Assembly: GCF_001424185.1 (NCBI RefSeq)
Contig: NZ_LMOM01000012.1
Span: 28,906 to 92,905, forward strand
Direction of reading: 5' to 3'
DNA: 64,000 nt
Source of the DNA: Deinococcus sp. Leaf326
GTDB lineage: Bacteria; Deinococcota; Deinococci; Deinococcales; Deinococcaceae
The notes beneath the pieces are model-generated. The model was not told where the DNA came from. It saw nothing but the letters and a program-made list of their open reading frames with translations, and did not search any database. Positions 33,965 to 44,382 of this stretch are shown piece after piece. Both the position numbers and the translations under genes were made by a program. How positions within the stretch are numbered: position 1 is the first letter of the stretch; the number at the start of each line of letters is the position of its first letter.

Positions 33965-36940
33965 TCAGCGGGGCCGGCGCACCTGCCGCACCCGGTCGCG
34001 GAGCCCGCGCACTCCGGCGGGGTCGCTGCCGGCGCGGCCGTAGCGCAGGCGGTTGTACTCGGCGGCGACGGCGCGCAACTCGGCTGCCAGCGCCGGAAAC
34101 TGCTCGCCGGCCCGCGCGGCGTAGGCGGTGGGGGTCTCGCCCGGAAGCTGGGGCAGGCCCAGGCGCGTGCCGAGGTCGTGCAGGCTGCGCGCGAGGGGAT
34201 CGCGGGGGCGGGCAGCGCGCCGGGCGAGCATTAGTCCCGGCAGCACGGCCAGGACGGCCAGGGCCGCGAGGGCCAGCAGGTAGGGGGCCGACCCGACCCC
34301 GCCCACCCCCAGGCGGGCGAGCAGAGTGCGCTGCTGGGTGCCGTCGTAGCCCGCGACCCAGGTGTTCCAGCTGTTTTGCAGGGCGTCCACGCGCAGCAGA
34401 GCGCGGGCCAGTGGGCCGGGCGGCCGGGCGGCGGTCGCCTGGGGCTGCGTCAGGGCCGTGCCCAGATCGGTGCGGATGCGGGCGGGGGCCACCACGGCGG
34501 TCGGGTCCACCCGCACCCAGCCCTGCCCCGCGAGCCAGACCTCGGCCCAGGCGTGGGCGTCCTGCTGGCGCACGGTCAGGTAGCCGCCGTCGGGGTTCAC
34601 CTCGCCGCCCTGGTAGCCCCCCACGATGCGCGCCGGCACGCCCGCCGCCCGCATCAGGAAGGTGAAGGCGCTGGCAAAATGCTCGCAGAAGCCCACGCGG
34701 CTGCTGGACAAGAAGGCGTCGATGCGGTTCTGCTCGGGCAGCGTGGGCGGGTTGAGGCTGTAGCTGAAGCCCGTGCGGAACACGCCGAGTCCCGCCTGCA
34801 CGCGCTGCGCGGGCGCGAGGCTGCGCCAGCCCTGCGCCAGGGCCAGGGCGCGCGGGTTCTGGCCGGGCGGTAGTTGCAGGTTCAGATTCAGACGCCGCTC
34901 GTCTTCGTTCAACCCCAGGCGGGCGGCCTGCTGCGTGAAGGTGTAGCGAGTACGCCGCGTGGGGGGCGGATAGGCCGCCGCCTGAAACGCGCTCGTGAAG
35001 TAGGTGCCGCGCGGCTGCGTGACCGGCGAGTCCAGCGCAAGCAGCCAGGGCTTGCCGCTGGGCTCCAGTGTGATGCTGTAGCTGCGGGTGGGGCCACTGA
35101 CCGCAATGGGCGCAGTATTGAAAAAGGCCCGCAGCTGCGTCCAGCGCAGGCCGTCGTACAGCTCGTACACCGGGCCGCGCCAGTAGCGTTCCTCGGGACC
35201 GGGCACCGTGCCCGTGAAGTCGGCCCGGAAGGCCACCTCCCGGCTCTGGGCGAGGTTGCTGAACTCGCCCGCGCTGATGCTGTCAGCCAGTCCGGTCTGC
35301 GCGCCCTGCTGGATGGGCAGTTGCCACAGCGGCCCGTCCGGGCGCGGAAACAGCGCGAAGAGCAGCCCGGCCAGCGGCGCGGCGAGGAGCATCATCTGCC
35401 CGGCGCGGCGCAGGCCGGTCGCAGGTGCGGGCGCAGCGTCATCGGCCGCGCGGTCCTCGCCGTCCTCCAGGGTCCAGCCGCCCAGCGCGGCGAGCAGGGC
35501 CGCCGTCGCCAGCAGGGCGTGCAGCGCGGTCAGGGGTCCCTGATCGTGGAAGAAGTGGGTGCTCGTCAGGAACAGGCCCAGCAGGGAGAGCAGCCGGGCG
35601 TCGCGCCGGGTATGCGTCTCGGCCGCCTTGAGGACGACGAGCAGCCCCAGCAGCGCTGTGCCCGCGTCCTGCCCCAGCAGCGTCCCGTAGACAGCGTTCA
35701 GGCCCAGCGCGCCCAGAACGGCGACCAGGGCCAGCGCGGCGGCCGGGACCCCCGGAAGGCGCCGTGGACCGGCTGCCCCCTGGTCCTGGCCTGCCCGCAG
35801 CGCCGCGTACCCCAGCCCTGCCGCCAGCAGCGCCGTGAGCCATACCGGCTGGCGCAGCACCCCCGGCAGCAGCGCGACGGCCAGTGCCAGCAGCGAGAAG
35901 CGCAGCGGCCCAGCCGGCAGGATCTCGCGGCGAGCGGGGGAGAGCAGGGTGCGCCGCACCGGAGCGAGTGTGGGCAGGGTCGGGGGCGTCCCGAAGGCCG
36001 AGAGTGCCCCCAGGGCCGCCGCCACCTGCGCCTCGCCCGCCGCCGCCGCGAGGACCGTGCCGGGCAGCGAGAAGGAGAAGGCGTCGCCCTGCGCGCGCGC
36101 CGCGAGCACCCAGGCGCACAGCCGCGAGAGCCGCGCCTCGGGGTCAGGGAGCCCGGCAGTCGCGGCCCAGTCCAGGGCCGGGGCCTGCCCGGCCGGGGCG
36201 TCATACTCGCGGGTCAGCAGCGCTCCGGTCCGGGCGGCGTGGCGCCACGACACGAGCCGGGGGGCGTCGCCCGCCTGGTAGGGCCGCAGCCCGGCGAGGT
36301 CGTCCTGGCCCGCCGCGCGCCGCCCGGTCTCGGCGTGCCCGGCGGCGAACAGGGTGGGCGGCGCAGGGGGCTGGGCCTCGGCTGCGGGGGCCACCCACAG
36401 CCGCACCTCGCCGGGACCGGTGTCGGGGGTCAGGGGCAGGTCGGCGGTCCACAGGCCCAGGGGGTCCAGGCCGCTCAGGCGCCAGGCTTCCAGGCTCAGG
36501 GTGCCGCGCCGAGGGGCGGGCAGCGTCAGACCCAGGCCGCCCGCCGCCGCGCTGACCGGGGCGGCGGCGCTCAGGGGGTGGGTCTGTTCGCCCTGCCGGG
36601 CCCGCATGCGCAGGCGCAGCGCGCCGCCCTGCATCGCCTCCAGCGTCCGGCCCTCCCGCGAGAGCGGCACCCGGAAGGTGAGGGGACGCCCGGCCAGCGC
36701 GGGGACATGTTCGGGGACCGGCGGCCCCACCCGTACCCCGCGCACCGCCCGCAGGGCCTGCGCCGCGCCGATGACCCACACGCCGCCGAGCAGAAAGGTC
36801 AGGCCGTAGCCCAGGCTCAGACCGTAGTTCACGCACCCGATCAGGGTCAGGACCACGAGCACCAGAAAGAGGGTCCCCAGTCGCGTCGGGCGCAGGGTGG
36901 GCGTGGGGGGCCGGGCGGTGGAGGGGCGCGGAGCCGTCAT
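33965..36940 (-). CDS. Fused DUF58 and transglutaminase-like (TgpA) membrane protein
   Basis: A 991-residue protein joining two families usually encoded separately. Residues 1-330 resemble DUF58: two membrane helices at about 21-60, then a VSWRHAARTGALLTREYD motif near 231-247. Residues 340-991 resemble TgpA: a bundle of membrane helices (about 345-530), an external transglutaminase domain with the catalytic triad Cys752 (GFCEHFASAF), His796 (DAHAWAE) and Asp812 (VDPT), a further helix near 887-908, and a cytoplasmic DUF4129-like tail. It starts 1 nt after the moxR-like gene, forming the known MoxR-DUF58-TgpA module. The biological substrate is unknown. Confidence 0.9.
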   Translation of the reverse strand: MTAPRPSTARPPTPTLRPTRLGTLFLVLVVLTLIGCVNYGLSLGYGLTFLLGGVWVIGAAQALRAVRGVRVGPPVPEHVPALAGRPLTFRVPLSREGRTLEAMQGGALRLRMRARQGEQTHPLSAAAPVSAAAGGLGLTLPAPRRGTLSLEAWRLSGLDPLGLWTADLPLTPDTGPGEVRLWVAPAAEAQPPAPPTLFAAGHAETGRRAAGQDDLAGLRPYQAGDAPRLVSWRHAARTGALLTREYDAPAGQAPALDWAATAGLPDPEARLSRLCAWVLAARAQGDAFSFSLPGTVLAAAAGEAQVAAALGALSAFGTPPTLPTLAPVRRTLLSPARREILPAGPLRFSLLALAVALLPGVLRQPVWLTALLAAGLGYAALRAGQDQGAAGPRRLPGVPAAALALVAVLGALGLNAVYGTLLGQDAGTALLGLLVVLKAAETHTRRDARLLSLLGLFLTSTHFFHDQGPLTALHALLATAALLAALGGWTLEDGEDRAADDAAPAPATGLRRAGQMMLLAAPLAGLLFALFPRPDGPLWQLPIQQGAQTGLADSISAGEFSNLAQSREVAFRADFTGTVPGPEERYWRGPVYELYDGLRWTQLRAFFNTAPIAVSGPTRSYSITLEPSGKPWLLALDSPVTQPRGTYFTSAFQAAAYPPPTRRTRYTFTQQAARLGLNEDERRLNLNLQLPPGQNPRALALAQGWRSLAPAQRVQAGLGVFRTGFSYSLNPPTLPEQNRIDAFLSSSRVGFCEHFASAFTFLMRAAGVPARIVGGYQGGEVNPDGGYLTVRQQDAHAWAEVWLAGQGWVRVDPTAVVAPARIRTDLGTALTQPQATAARPPGPLARALLRVDALQNSWNTWVAGYDGTQQRTLLARLGVGGVGSAPYLLALAALAVLAVLPGLMLARRAARPRDPLARSLHDLGTRLGLPQLPGETPTAYAARAGEQFPALAAELRAVAAEYNRLRYGRAGSDPAGVRGLRDRVRQVRRPR

Positions 36941-36941
36941 T

Positions 36942-37934
<993 letters not shown>

Positions 37935-37940
37935 CTGCGC

Positions 37941-37946
37941 ACTCTA
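37941..37946 (-). promoter_or_regulatory. Leaderless -10 box (TAGAGT) for the moxR gene
   Basis: TAGAGT on the minus strand ends 6 nt before the ATG at 37934. Confidence 0.5.
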
Positions 37947-37997
37947 GGGGCACGTCCCTGACAGAACTGCCACATGCGCGGCAGGATGGAGAAACGC

Positions 37998-38420
37998 TCA
38001 GGAGCGCGGGCCGGCCCCCTCATCTCCGTGCGGGACGCGCCGCCGGGCCGCCCGTTTCAGGCAGGCCTGCCCGGCCAGCCACGCGCCCAGGCCGCTGCCC
38101 GCCAGGTCGAACCACCAGTCGGTGATGCCGGCTTCCCGGCCAGGCACGAAGGCCTGGTGAATCTCATCGGCGGCGCCCCACCATGCGGCGAGCATCCAGG
38201 CCAGGACGGGGAGACCGGTCGCGCGGCCCAGCGCGTAGCCCAGGGCGAGGTAGCTCAGGAAATGCGCGCCCCAGTCGAGGGGATGGTGCAGGGGCGGCCC
38301 CGGCGTGTCGGCCAAGCTGCTCAGGACCCAGATGGCCCCGGCGACCGCCAGCGCGGGGACCCACCAGCCGGGCGCGGCGCAGTGGGCCGGGGGCCGGGTC
38401 GGCAGGCGGCGGGAACTCAA
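37998..38420 (-). CDS. VanZ-like membrane protein
   Basis: A 140-residue protein with about four hydrophobic segments and the VanZ-type pattern DWGAHFLSYLALGYALG followed by ADEIHQAFVPGREAGITDWWFDLAGSGLG, residues of which are well conserved in that family. VanZ-like proteins are integral membrane proteins of unclear function, named for teicoplanin resistance in enterococci; no resistance role can be claimed here. It overlaps the epimerase gene by 4 nt, so the two are translated together. Confidence 0.88.
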   Translation of the reverse strand: MSSRRLPTRPPAHCAAPGWWVPALAVAGAIWVLSSLADTPGPPLHHPLDWGAHFLSYLALGYALGRATGLPVLAWMLAAWWGAADEIHQAFVPGREAGITDWWFDLAGSGLGAWLAGQACLKRAARRRVPHGDEGAGPRS

Positions 38421-38872
38421 CCCCCGTCCGGGCCTTCGGCGTGGGGATGCTCGACGAGTTCGATCAAGGTGCCCTGGCCCCAGCGCGGGTGCAGGAAGGC
38501 GACCCGCGTGCCCGCCCGCCCGGCCGCTGCGGGTCCCAGAAAGGGCGCGCCCAGGGCGCTCAGGCGCGCGACCTCGGCGTCCAGGCTGGGCACGCGGTAG
38601 GCCGTGTGGTGCAGCCCTGGCCCCCGGCGTTCCAGGAAAGCCGCGACCGGGCTGTCCGGGCGGGTGGGGGCCAGGAGCTCGATCAGGGTCTCGCCCACCC
38701 GGAAGGCCCGCACGCGCACGCCTTGGTGCGCCACATCCTCGTCGTCGCCCTCGGCGCGCAGCCCCAGCGCGAGGTAGGGCGCCGAGCCGGTGTCGAGGTC
38801 GGGCGTGGCGATGCCCAGGTGGTCGAGAAGTTGGGGGCCGAGAAGCGCGGAGCCGGGCGAGGAGGCGGACAT
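38417..38872 (-). CDS. mce: Methylmalonyl-CoA epimerase
   Basis: A 151-residue VOC-fold protein matching methylmalonyl-CoA epimerase, which interconverts the D and L forms of methylmalonyl-CoA in propionate and odd-chain metabolism. The metal-ligand region [11 protein letters not shown], the [10 protein letters not shown] strand, GLHHTAYRV and GTLIELVEH are in family order. The ATG at 38872 is preferred over an earlier in-frame start with an Arg/Cys-rich extension. A TAGGCT box lies 10 nt upstream. No mutase gene lies nearby. Confidence 0.88.
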   Translation of the reverse strand: MSASSPGSALLGPQLLDHLGIATPDLDTGSAPYLALGLRAEGDDEDVAHQGVRVRAFRVGETLIELLAPTRPDSPVAAFLERRGPGLHHTAYRVPSLDAEVARLSALGAPFLGPAAAGRAGTRVAFLHPRWGQGTLIELVEHPHAEGPDGG

Positions 38873-38945
38873 GTCGCCCGGCAGCCTAGAGCATCCCGGA
38901 CGCCGTCTGGAGGCGGTGCAAGGTGGGTGTGCCACAATTGCAGGC

Positions 38946-39560
38946 GTGTCCCTGTTTGCCGTGCTCGCGGTCGTGATCGCCTATGTCATAGGAGCCGTGC
39001 CCGCCGCGGCGTGGGTGGCCCGCTCGCGCGGCGTGGACATCCGGCAGGTGGGCAGCGGCAACAGCGGGGCGACCAACGTGCTGCGCTCGCTCGGCAAGGG
39101 CCCGGCGCTGGCCGTGGCGGTCTTCGACATCCTCAAGGGCGTGCTGGCCGTCGTGATCGCCCGCGCGCTGCACCTCGACGAACCGGTGGCGGCGCTGTGC
39201 GGGGTGGCCGCCGTGGTGGGCCACAACTTTAGTCCCTTCCTGGGGTTCCGGGGGGGCAAGGGTGTGGCGACCAGTTTCGGCGTCATCGCGGTGCTTGACC
39301 CGTTGGCGGGCGCGGGCGTGGCCGTCATCGCCATCTTCTGCATGTGGCTCACGCGTTTTGTCAGTGCGGGCAGCATCATCGGGGCGCTCGCGGCGGTGGT
39401 CCTGAGCCTGTGTCTCGAGCGGCCGCTGTGGCTCTCGCTGGTCGTCGCCGTGCTGGCCGGGCTGCTCATCTGGCAGCACCGCGACAATGTGGGCCGCCTC
39501 ACTGCCGGCACCGAGCGCCGTCTGGGTGACCAGCCGACCGAGAAGAAGGTCTTGAACTAA
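38946..39560 (+). CDS. plsY: Glycerol-3-phosphate acyltransferase PlsY
   Basis: A 204-residue integral membrane acyltransferase that transfers acyl groups from acyl-phosphate to glycerol-3-phosphate, the first step of phospholipid synthesis. The three conserved loops are visible: [37 protein letters not shown], and the third near [10 protein letters not shown]. The GTG at 38946 gives the usual N-terminal helix and follows a CACAAT box at 7 nt; a longer in-frame start lies inside the divergent mce region. Divergent from mce. Confidence 0.95.
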   Translation: MSLFAVLAVVIAYVIGAVPAAAWVARSRGVDIRQVGSGNSGATNVLRSLGKGPALAVAVFDILKGVLAVVIARALHLDEPVAALCGVAAVVGHNFSPFLGFRGGKGVATSFGVIAVLDPLAGAGVAVIAIFCMWLTRFVSAGSIIGALAAVVLSLCLERPLWLSLVVAVLAGLLIWQHRDNVGRLTAGTERRLGDQPTEKKVLN

Positions 39561-39574
39561 CCGGCAGGCCGACC

Positions 39575-39616
39575 GAAAAGAGGTGGACGCCAGGAATCGG
39601 GTGTCCACCTCTTTTC
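39575..39616. terminator. Bidirectional terminator between plsY and the ABC permease
   Basis: A perfect 14-bp stem (39575-39588 with 39603-39616) with A and T tracts at its base lies between convergent genes. Confidence 0.85.
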
Positions 39617-39630
39617 ACGGTCCTCTGCGG

Positions 39631-40503
39631 CTAGAGGTCGCGGCGGCTGAAGCGCCACATGGCCGCGCCGACGGCCAGCAGGGTCAGGGCGGCCGCCCAC
39701 ACGATCAGGCCGGTGGGGGTGGTCGCGCTGCCGATGAAGGGATTGGTGCCGCGCGCCGCCGCGCCGAGCTGGCGCAGGATGTCGGGTTGCAGGTGGTAGC
39801 TGGCGCCCAGCCACAGGGCGTTGGTGGGCATCAGGGCGTTGGCGAAGCGCCCCAGCGTGGCCAGGGTCGGGCTGTCGGCCACCGTGCCGATGCTGCCCAG
39901 GATGCCCCCCGTGAAGCCCACCCCATACAGCACGAACACCCCGATGCCGTTGGCGAGTGTGGTGAACAGCGTGCTGCCCAGCACCGTCAGGCCAGTGAGC
40001 AGCGTGACCGAGAGCAGGATCAGGCCCACGGCCGGCAGCGGCTCGGGGGGCAGGTAGCCGGTGATGGCGTAGATGCCCCCCAGGATGGCGGCGCTGAGCA
40101 GGGCGACGTAGCCCACGTTGACCACCGTGAAACCCAGCCAGCGCCCCAGCACCAGCCCGGCGCGGCCCACCGGACGGGCGAGGACGCTCTGCATCACGCC
40201 GTTTTCGATATCGCCGCTGACCGCCGAGACGGTCGCCAGCACCGACATCAGCGCGCCCAGAAAGAACACGAGGTACATCCCGAAGAGGGTGGCGTACATG
40301 ACCCCGGCGTTGCTCAGTGAGTTCAGGCTGCGGCCGTCGAGCCCGGCGGCGGCCGCCCGGTCGTCGAGTTGCGCGTCCAGCCGGTACACCCCGTACAGGT
40401 AGAAGCCCACGAACAGCGCGCTGAGAATGAGCAGCACGCTCACCAGCCGCTTGCGGGTCGCTTCGCGCAGCGAGAGTTCGGCGATGAGCAGGGCGCTACG
40501 CAC
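39631..40503 (-). CDS. ABC-2 type transporter permease
   Basis: A 290-residue integral membrane protein with six hydrophobic segments. It follows the ABC-2 permease pattern: one N-terminal helix, a soluble loop, then five helices with an AVSGDIENGVMQSVLARPVGR coupling stretch. It overlaps the ATPase gene by 8 nt and is the membrane half of the same exporter. The substrate is unknown; related systems export drugs, lipids, polysaccharides or copper-related factors. Confidence 0.92.
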   Translation of the reverse strand: MRSALLIAELSLREATRKRLVSVLLILSALFVGFYLYGVYRLDAQLDDRAAAAGLDGRSLNSLSNAGVMYATLFGMYLVFFLGALMSVLATVSAVSGDIENGVMQSVLARPVGRAGLVLGRWLGFTVVNVGYVALLSAAILGGIYAITGYLPPEPLPAVGLILLSVTLLTGLTVLGSTLFTTLANGIGVFVLYGVGFTGGILGSIGTVADSPTLATLGRFANALMPTNALWLGASYHLQPDILRQLGAAARGTNPFIGSATTPTGLIVWAAALTLLAVGAAMWRFSRRDL

Positions 40504-41458
40504 GGTGGGCCTCCTGGGGGCGCTGGGTCTCTGGCTGACGGGGCGCGTCCTCGATGAGTTCGAGGAACATGGTCTCCAGGTCGGGGCGTCGCGGCGTCAG
40601 GGCGTACAGCCGCGCGCCGCTGGCGTGGACAGCGTCGGCCACCGCCGGCACCCCGTCCTCCTTGTCCAGCCACAGCTCGATGCCCACGCGGCCGGGCAGG
40701 GCCGTGTCTATGTGCCGCACCTCGCCCAGCCGCGCCAGCCGCGCCTCCAGGCCGTCGGGTAGGCGGTCGAGACGCAGGTCCACCGGGACCACCCCGCCCA
40801 TGAGTTCGCGCATGGTGCCGCCGCGCAGCACGCGCCCCTGCTTGACGAAGGCCACACGGTCGCACACCTGTTCGACTTCCGACAGCAGGTGCGAGTTCAG
40901 GAACACCGCGACCCCCTGCCCCCGCAGCGACTCGATGATCTCGCGCACCTCGACCCGCCCGATGGGGTCCAGGGCACTCGTCGGCTCGTCCAGAAAGACC
41001 AGTTTAGGCCGCGCCAGGATCGCCCCGGCCAGCCCCACGCGCTGGAGCATCCCCTTCGAGTAGCCGCTCAGAGTCTCGCGCCCGCGCCCGCCCAGGCCCA
41101 CCGTCTCCAGCACCTGCGGAACGCGTGTGCGTCGCTCGGCTGCCGAGAGACCGGCGAGCCGTCCATGAAAGTTCAGAAATTCCTCGCCAGTCATCCAGGT
41201 CTGAAACCGGAACTGCTCGGGCAGGAACCCCAGGCGGGCCCGCACGTCCGGGTCGGCCGGGGAACCGCCCAGCACGCGCAACTCGCCGCCGCTGGGCAGG
41301 ACCAGCCCCAGCAGCATCTTGACCGTGGTGCTCTTGCCCGCGCCGTTGGGGCCGAGAAAGCCGAAGACCTCGCCCTCGCCGACCGTCAGGTTCAGGCCGT
41401 CCACCACCGCCCGGCCCCGGTATACCTTGCGCAGTTCGCGCGTCTCGATGGCATTCAC
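40496..41458 (-). CDS. ABC transporter ATP-binding protein
   Basis: A 320-residue ATPase with Walker A (GPNGAGKST), signature LSGYSKGMLQRVGLAGA, Walker B (LVFLDEPTSALDP) and a C-terminal extension of about 80 residues, as in the DrrA/NosF-like subfamily. It powers the ABC-2 permease encoded next. The GTG start at 41458 follows a TATGCT box at 6 nt, which rules out a 36-codon Arg-rich extension. Confidence 0.94.
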   Translation of the reverse strand: MNAIETRELRKVYRGRAVVDGLNLTVGEGEVFGFLGPNGAGKSTTVKMLLGLVLPSGGELRVLGGSPADPDVRARLGFLPEQFRFQTWMTGEEFLNFHGRLAGLSAAERRTRVPQVLETVGLGGRGRETLSGYSKGMLQRVGLAGAILARPKLVFLDEPTSALDPIGRVEVREIIESLRGQGVAVFLNSHLLSEVEQVCDRVAFVKQGRVLRGGTMRELMGGVVPVDLRLDRLPDGLEARLARLGEVRHIDTALPGRVGIELWLDKEDGVPAVADAVHASGARLYALTPRRPDLETMFLELIEDAPRQPETQRPQEAHRA

Positions 41459-41464
41459 CCGGCC

Positions 41465-41470
41465 AGCATA
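41465..41470 (-). promoter_or_regulatory. Leaderless -10 box (TATGCT) for the ABC transporter
   Basis: TATGCT on the minus strand ends 6 nt before the GTG at 41458. Confidence 0.55.
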
Positions 41471-41536
41471 GGCGGCGCGGGCACCCCTGCCGTGCACCGA
41501 AGGTTGCAGTCGCCGTCTCACCCGCCCCGGTACACA

Positions 41537-41564
41537 GAAACCGGAAGCCGCAGCCTCCGGTTTC
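41537..41564 (-). terminator. Terminator-like hairpin after the aldo/keto reductase gene
   Basis: GAAACCGGA (41537-41545) pairs with TCCGGTTTC (41556-41564), loop 10 nt, 15 nt past the stop codon of the reductase. Confidence 0.6.
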
Positions 41565-41579
41565 AATGCCTGCCTGTGC

Positions 41580-42524
<945 letters not shown>

Positions 42525-42531
42525 GGCGGCT

Positions 42532-42537
42532 ACTTTA
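42532..42537 (-). promoter_or_regulatory. Leaderless -10 box (TAAAGT) for the aldo/keto reductase
   Basis: TAAAGT on the minus strand ends 7 nt before the ATG at 42524. Confidence 0.5.
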
Positions 42538-42616
42538 ACTCTTAAAGCGTGAGACGGCCGTCAGATTGGGCACTGATGAAGGCTGACCGGCGTCTGGGCA
42601 CCCCCGGCCCCGGCTC

Positions 42617-42625
42617 TGCTATAGT
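42617..42625 (+). promoter_or_regulatory. Extended -10 promoter of the tRNA cluster
   Basis: TGCTATAGT, an extended -10, lies about 20 nt upstream of tRNA-Pro. The -35 region is GC-rich and poor. Confidence 0.5.
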
Positions 42626-42645
42626 TTGTCCCGCGAGAGCCATGC

Positions 42646-42722
<77 letters not shown>

Positions 42723-42738
42723 CAGTGGCTCTCCATCT

Positions 42739-42815
<77 letters not shown>

Positions 42816-42825
42816 AATCAAGGAG

Positions 42826-42848
42826 GCTCCCCAGGTGGGAGCTTTTTT
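42826..42848 (+). terminator. Terminator after tRNA-Gly
   Basis: GCTCCC (42826-42831) pairs with GGGAGC (42837-42842) and is followed by six T residues. It lies 11 nt after tRNA-Gly and just before tRNA-Arg, so tRNA-Arg may need read-through or its own promoter. Confidence 0.75.
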
Positions 42849-42852
42849 GTCC

Positions 42853-42929
<77 letters not shown>

Positions 42930-42941
42930 CTAGCACGACAA

Positions 42942-42966
42942 ATCCCCCGGTCTAGTACCGGGGGAT
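42942..42966 (+). terminator. Hairpin after tRNA-Arg
   Basis: ATCCCCCGGT (42942-42951) pairs with ACCGGGGGAT (42957-42966), loop 5 nt, followed by CGTGTTTG. Confidence 0.7.
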
Positions 42967-43030
42967 CGTGTTTGTAGATGAAATGTGTAGCAATGCTTGG
43001 GGTTCAAGTGCCTGCCTATACACCACACCG

Positions 43031-43078
43031 AATAGAGAGAAGTTATCCACAGGAGCTTGTGGATAACTTCTCTCTATT
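43031..43078. repeat. Perfect 21-bp palindrome containing two inverted DnaA-box sequences
   Basis: Arms 43031-43051 and 43058-43078 are exact reverse complements around a 6-nt spacer (GGAGCT). The inner end of each arm is TTATCCACA, identical to the consensus DnaA box, so two boxes face each other. It lies between the tRNA-Arg terminator and the 3' end of the SGNH gene, at the left edge of an AT-rich patch. It could be a terminator-like hairpin for the SGNH gene (no U run), a palindromic mobile element, or a DnaA-binding locus. Confidence 0.8.
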
Positions 43079-43132
43079 GCTGAGATCGCTGCAGAAAAGG
43101 CCAATATCTACCCCAGAACAGAAGCGTACTTC

Positions 43133-43900
43133 TCAGCCCAATCCGAAGACTCGACGCAACGTACAAGTGGTCACCAATCGATACCCCTCATCATTTGCAT
43201 GCAACAGATCGTCCGCAAAGTATGTCTTAGCCACATCTATTCCCTGGTCCCGAAGCGTATTAAAGAGGGAATAGCGATCAATAACACCAATACCTTTCCT
43301 AATAGCCTCATCCTTGTTGATTTGATCTATTGTCTTCGTCAAAGTGGACGATGTGAGGCCCGCAGTGCCAGCATATTGATTACTCATTAGCACAGCGTTT
43401 AAATTATGCTCGCTCAAATCTTCAAGGGCCTTTTTAATTTCATCTCGATATACGTCCGTATCCCGGCTCTGTATTGCGTCATTCATTCCCGCCTGTAGGA
43501 TGACTAGATCAGGATTTACCCAATACACGTCTCTGGGAAAACGTGCAATCGTCTGCATTAAGTTTTGTCCCCCTATGCCAGCGTTAATGACCTTGAGTGT
43601 CACTCCAGGCAGTGAGGTAGAGAGGGTGTGATCTAAGCGATTGAGGAAATTGTATTGGGGTGCGGAAGCTCCCACACCTTCCATGCTGCTGCTGCCGATG
43701 CCGACGATAGTGAATGTCTTGCGTTCCTGCGCTTGTCCCAAAAATGTAGTCTTCGTTACTGGGCACGCCCTGCCGAGAGCGATTTCTTCAGGTGTATTGA
43801 CATGAATTGCTGCCGCAGACGTGGCTTCGACAGAAGTCTGTTGACAACTGGTCAGTAAAAGGAGGAGACAGGGCAGTTTGGAACGCAGCATAGATTCCAT
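43133..43900 (-). CDS. SGNH/GDSL-type hydrolase, lipoprotein
   Basis: A 255-residue predicted lipoprotein. A basic start and hydrophobic stretch end in the lipobox LLTSC at about residues 15-19. The SGNH blocks follow in order: GIGSSSMEG (nucleophile Ser), NAGIGGQN (oxyanion Gly/Asn), LQAGMNDA (Asn) and DDLLHANDEGY (catalytic Asp and His). It should be an esterase or lipase anchored outside the cytoplasmic membrane, perhaps acting on acylated glycans. Base composition is far more AT-rich than the backbone, which suggests transfer. Divergent from the acyltransferase gene. Confidence 0.9.
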   Translation of the reverse strand: MESMLRSKLPCLLLLLTSCQQTSVEATSAAAIHVNTPEEIALGRACPVTKTTFLGQAQERKTFTIVGIGSSSMEGVGASAPQYNFLNRLDHTLSTSLPGVTLKVINAGIGGQNLMQTIARFPRDVYWVNPDLVILQAGMNDAIQSRDTDVYRDEIKKALEDLSEHNLNAVLMSNQYAGTAGLTSSTLTKTIDQINKDEAIRKGIGVIDRYSLFNTLRDQGIDVAKTYFADDLLHANDEGYRLVTTCTLRRVFGLG

Positions 43901-44382
43901 TGTGGTGAGGAAAACCTCACTGTCCTCTGACTACAAGGCTACTGCCCTACTGAACGACCTCCGAAATATTCTTACAAAACTCTGACAAGAAATTCTGGCT
44001 TTTATGCGCACTCGTAGAAAAGTCTGACAAATCTTCGCGGGCAACATCTGACCTAAAAAATTAGCGTTCTAGACGTCACAAATAGTGAATATCGGTCAGT
44101 TATGACGACTGGAACTGCTAGGATGAGTAAGAATTCATGAAGGCTATTATCCCCCATCGGGTGGGTTTTCAGACCCTCCGTGTAATTTTGCTGTCTTGCA
44201 CGGGATGGAGGAGACATTGGCGTATTAAGAGACATATGCTGATTCTGGTAGATATTTTTGTTAGCGCGCACACCGTAGATTGGCACTTGGCAATTATTTG
44301 TCAGGTCGATATCAAATAAATATCTCAATCTGCACAGCAGCCATGAAATGTTTATATAGAGATTTCTTGAAGTGGAGGAATT
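43901..44382. other. AT-rich intergenic region between divergent genes
   Basis: About 480 bases. Near the SGNH start a 6-bp hairpin (GTGAGG 43905-43910 with CCTCAC 43915-43920) sits over the putative translation-initiation region. Towards the acyltransferase, TTGGCA (44287-44292) and TATCAA (44310-44315), 17 bp apart, are a promoter candidate. Otherwise nothing is recognised; short frames have no start signals. Confidence 0.5.

Noticed and set aside
38417..38872. Second VOC gene as a dioxygenase or resistance protein
   Set aside because: The order of motifs and size match methylmalonyl-CoA epimerase better than bleomycin-resistance or dioxygenase proteins.
43031..43078. Replication origin
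   Set aside because: Two DnaA boxes alone are not enough; there is no dnaA or dnaN gene, no run of further boxes and no AT-rich unwinding repeat beside them.
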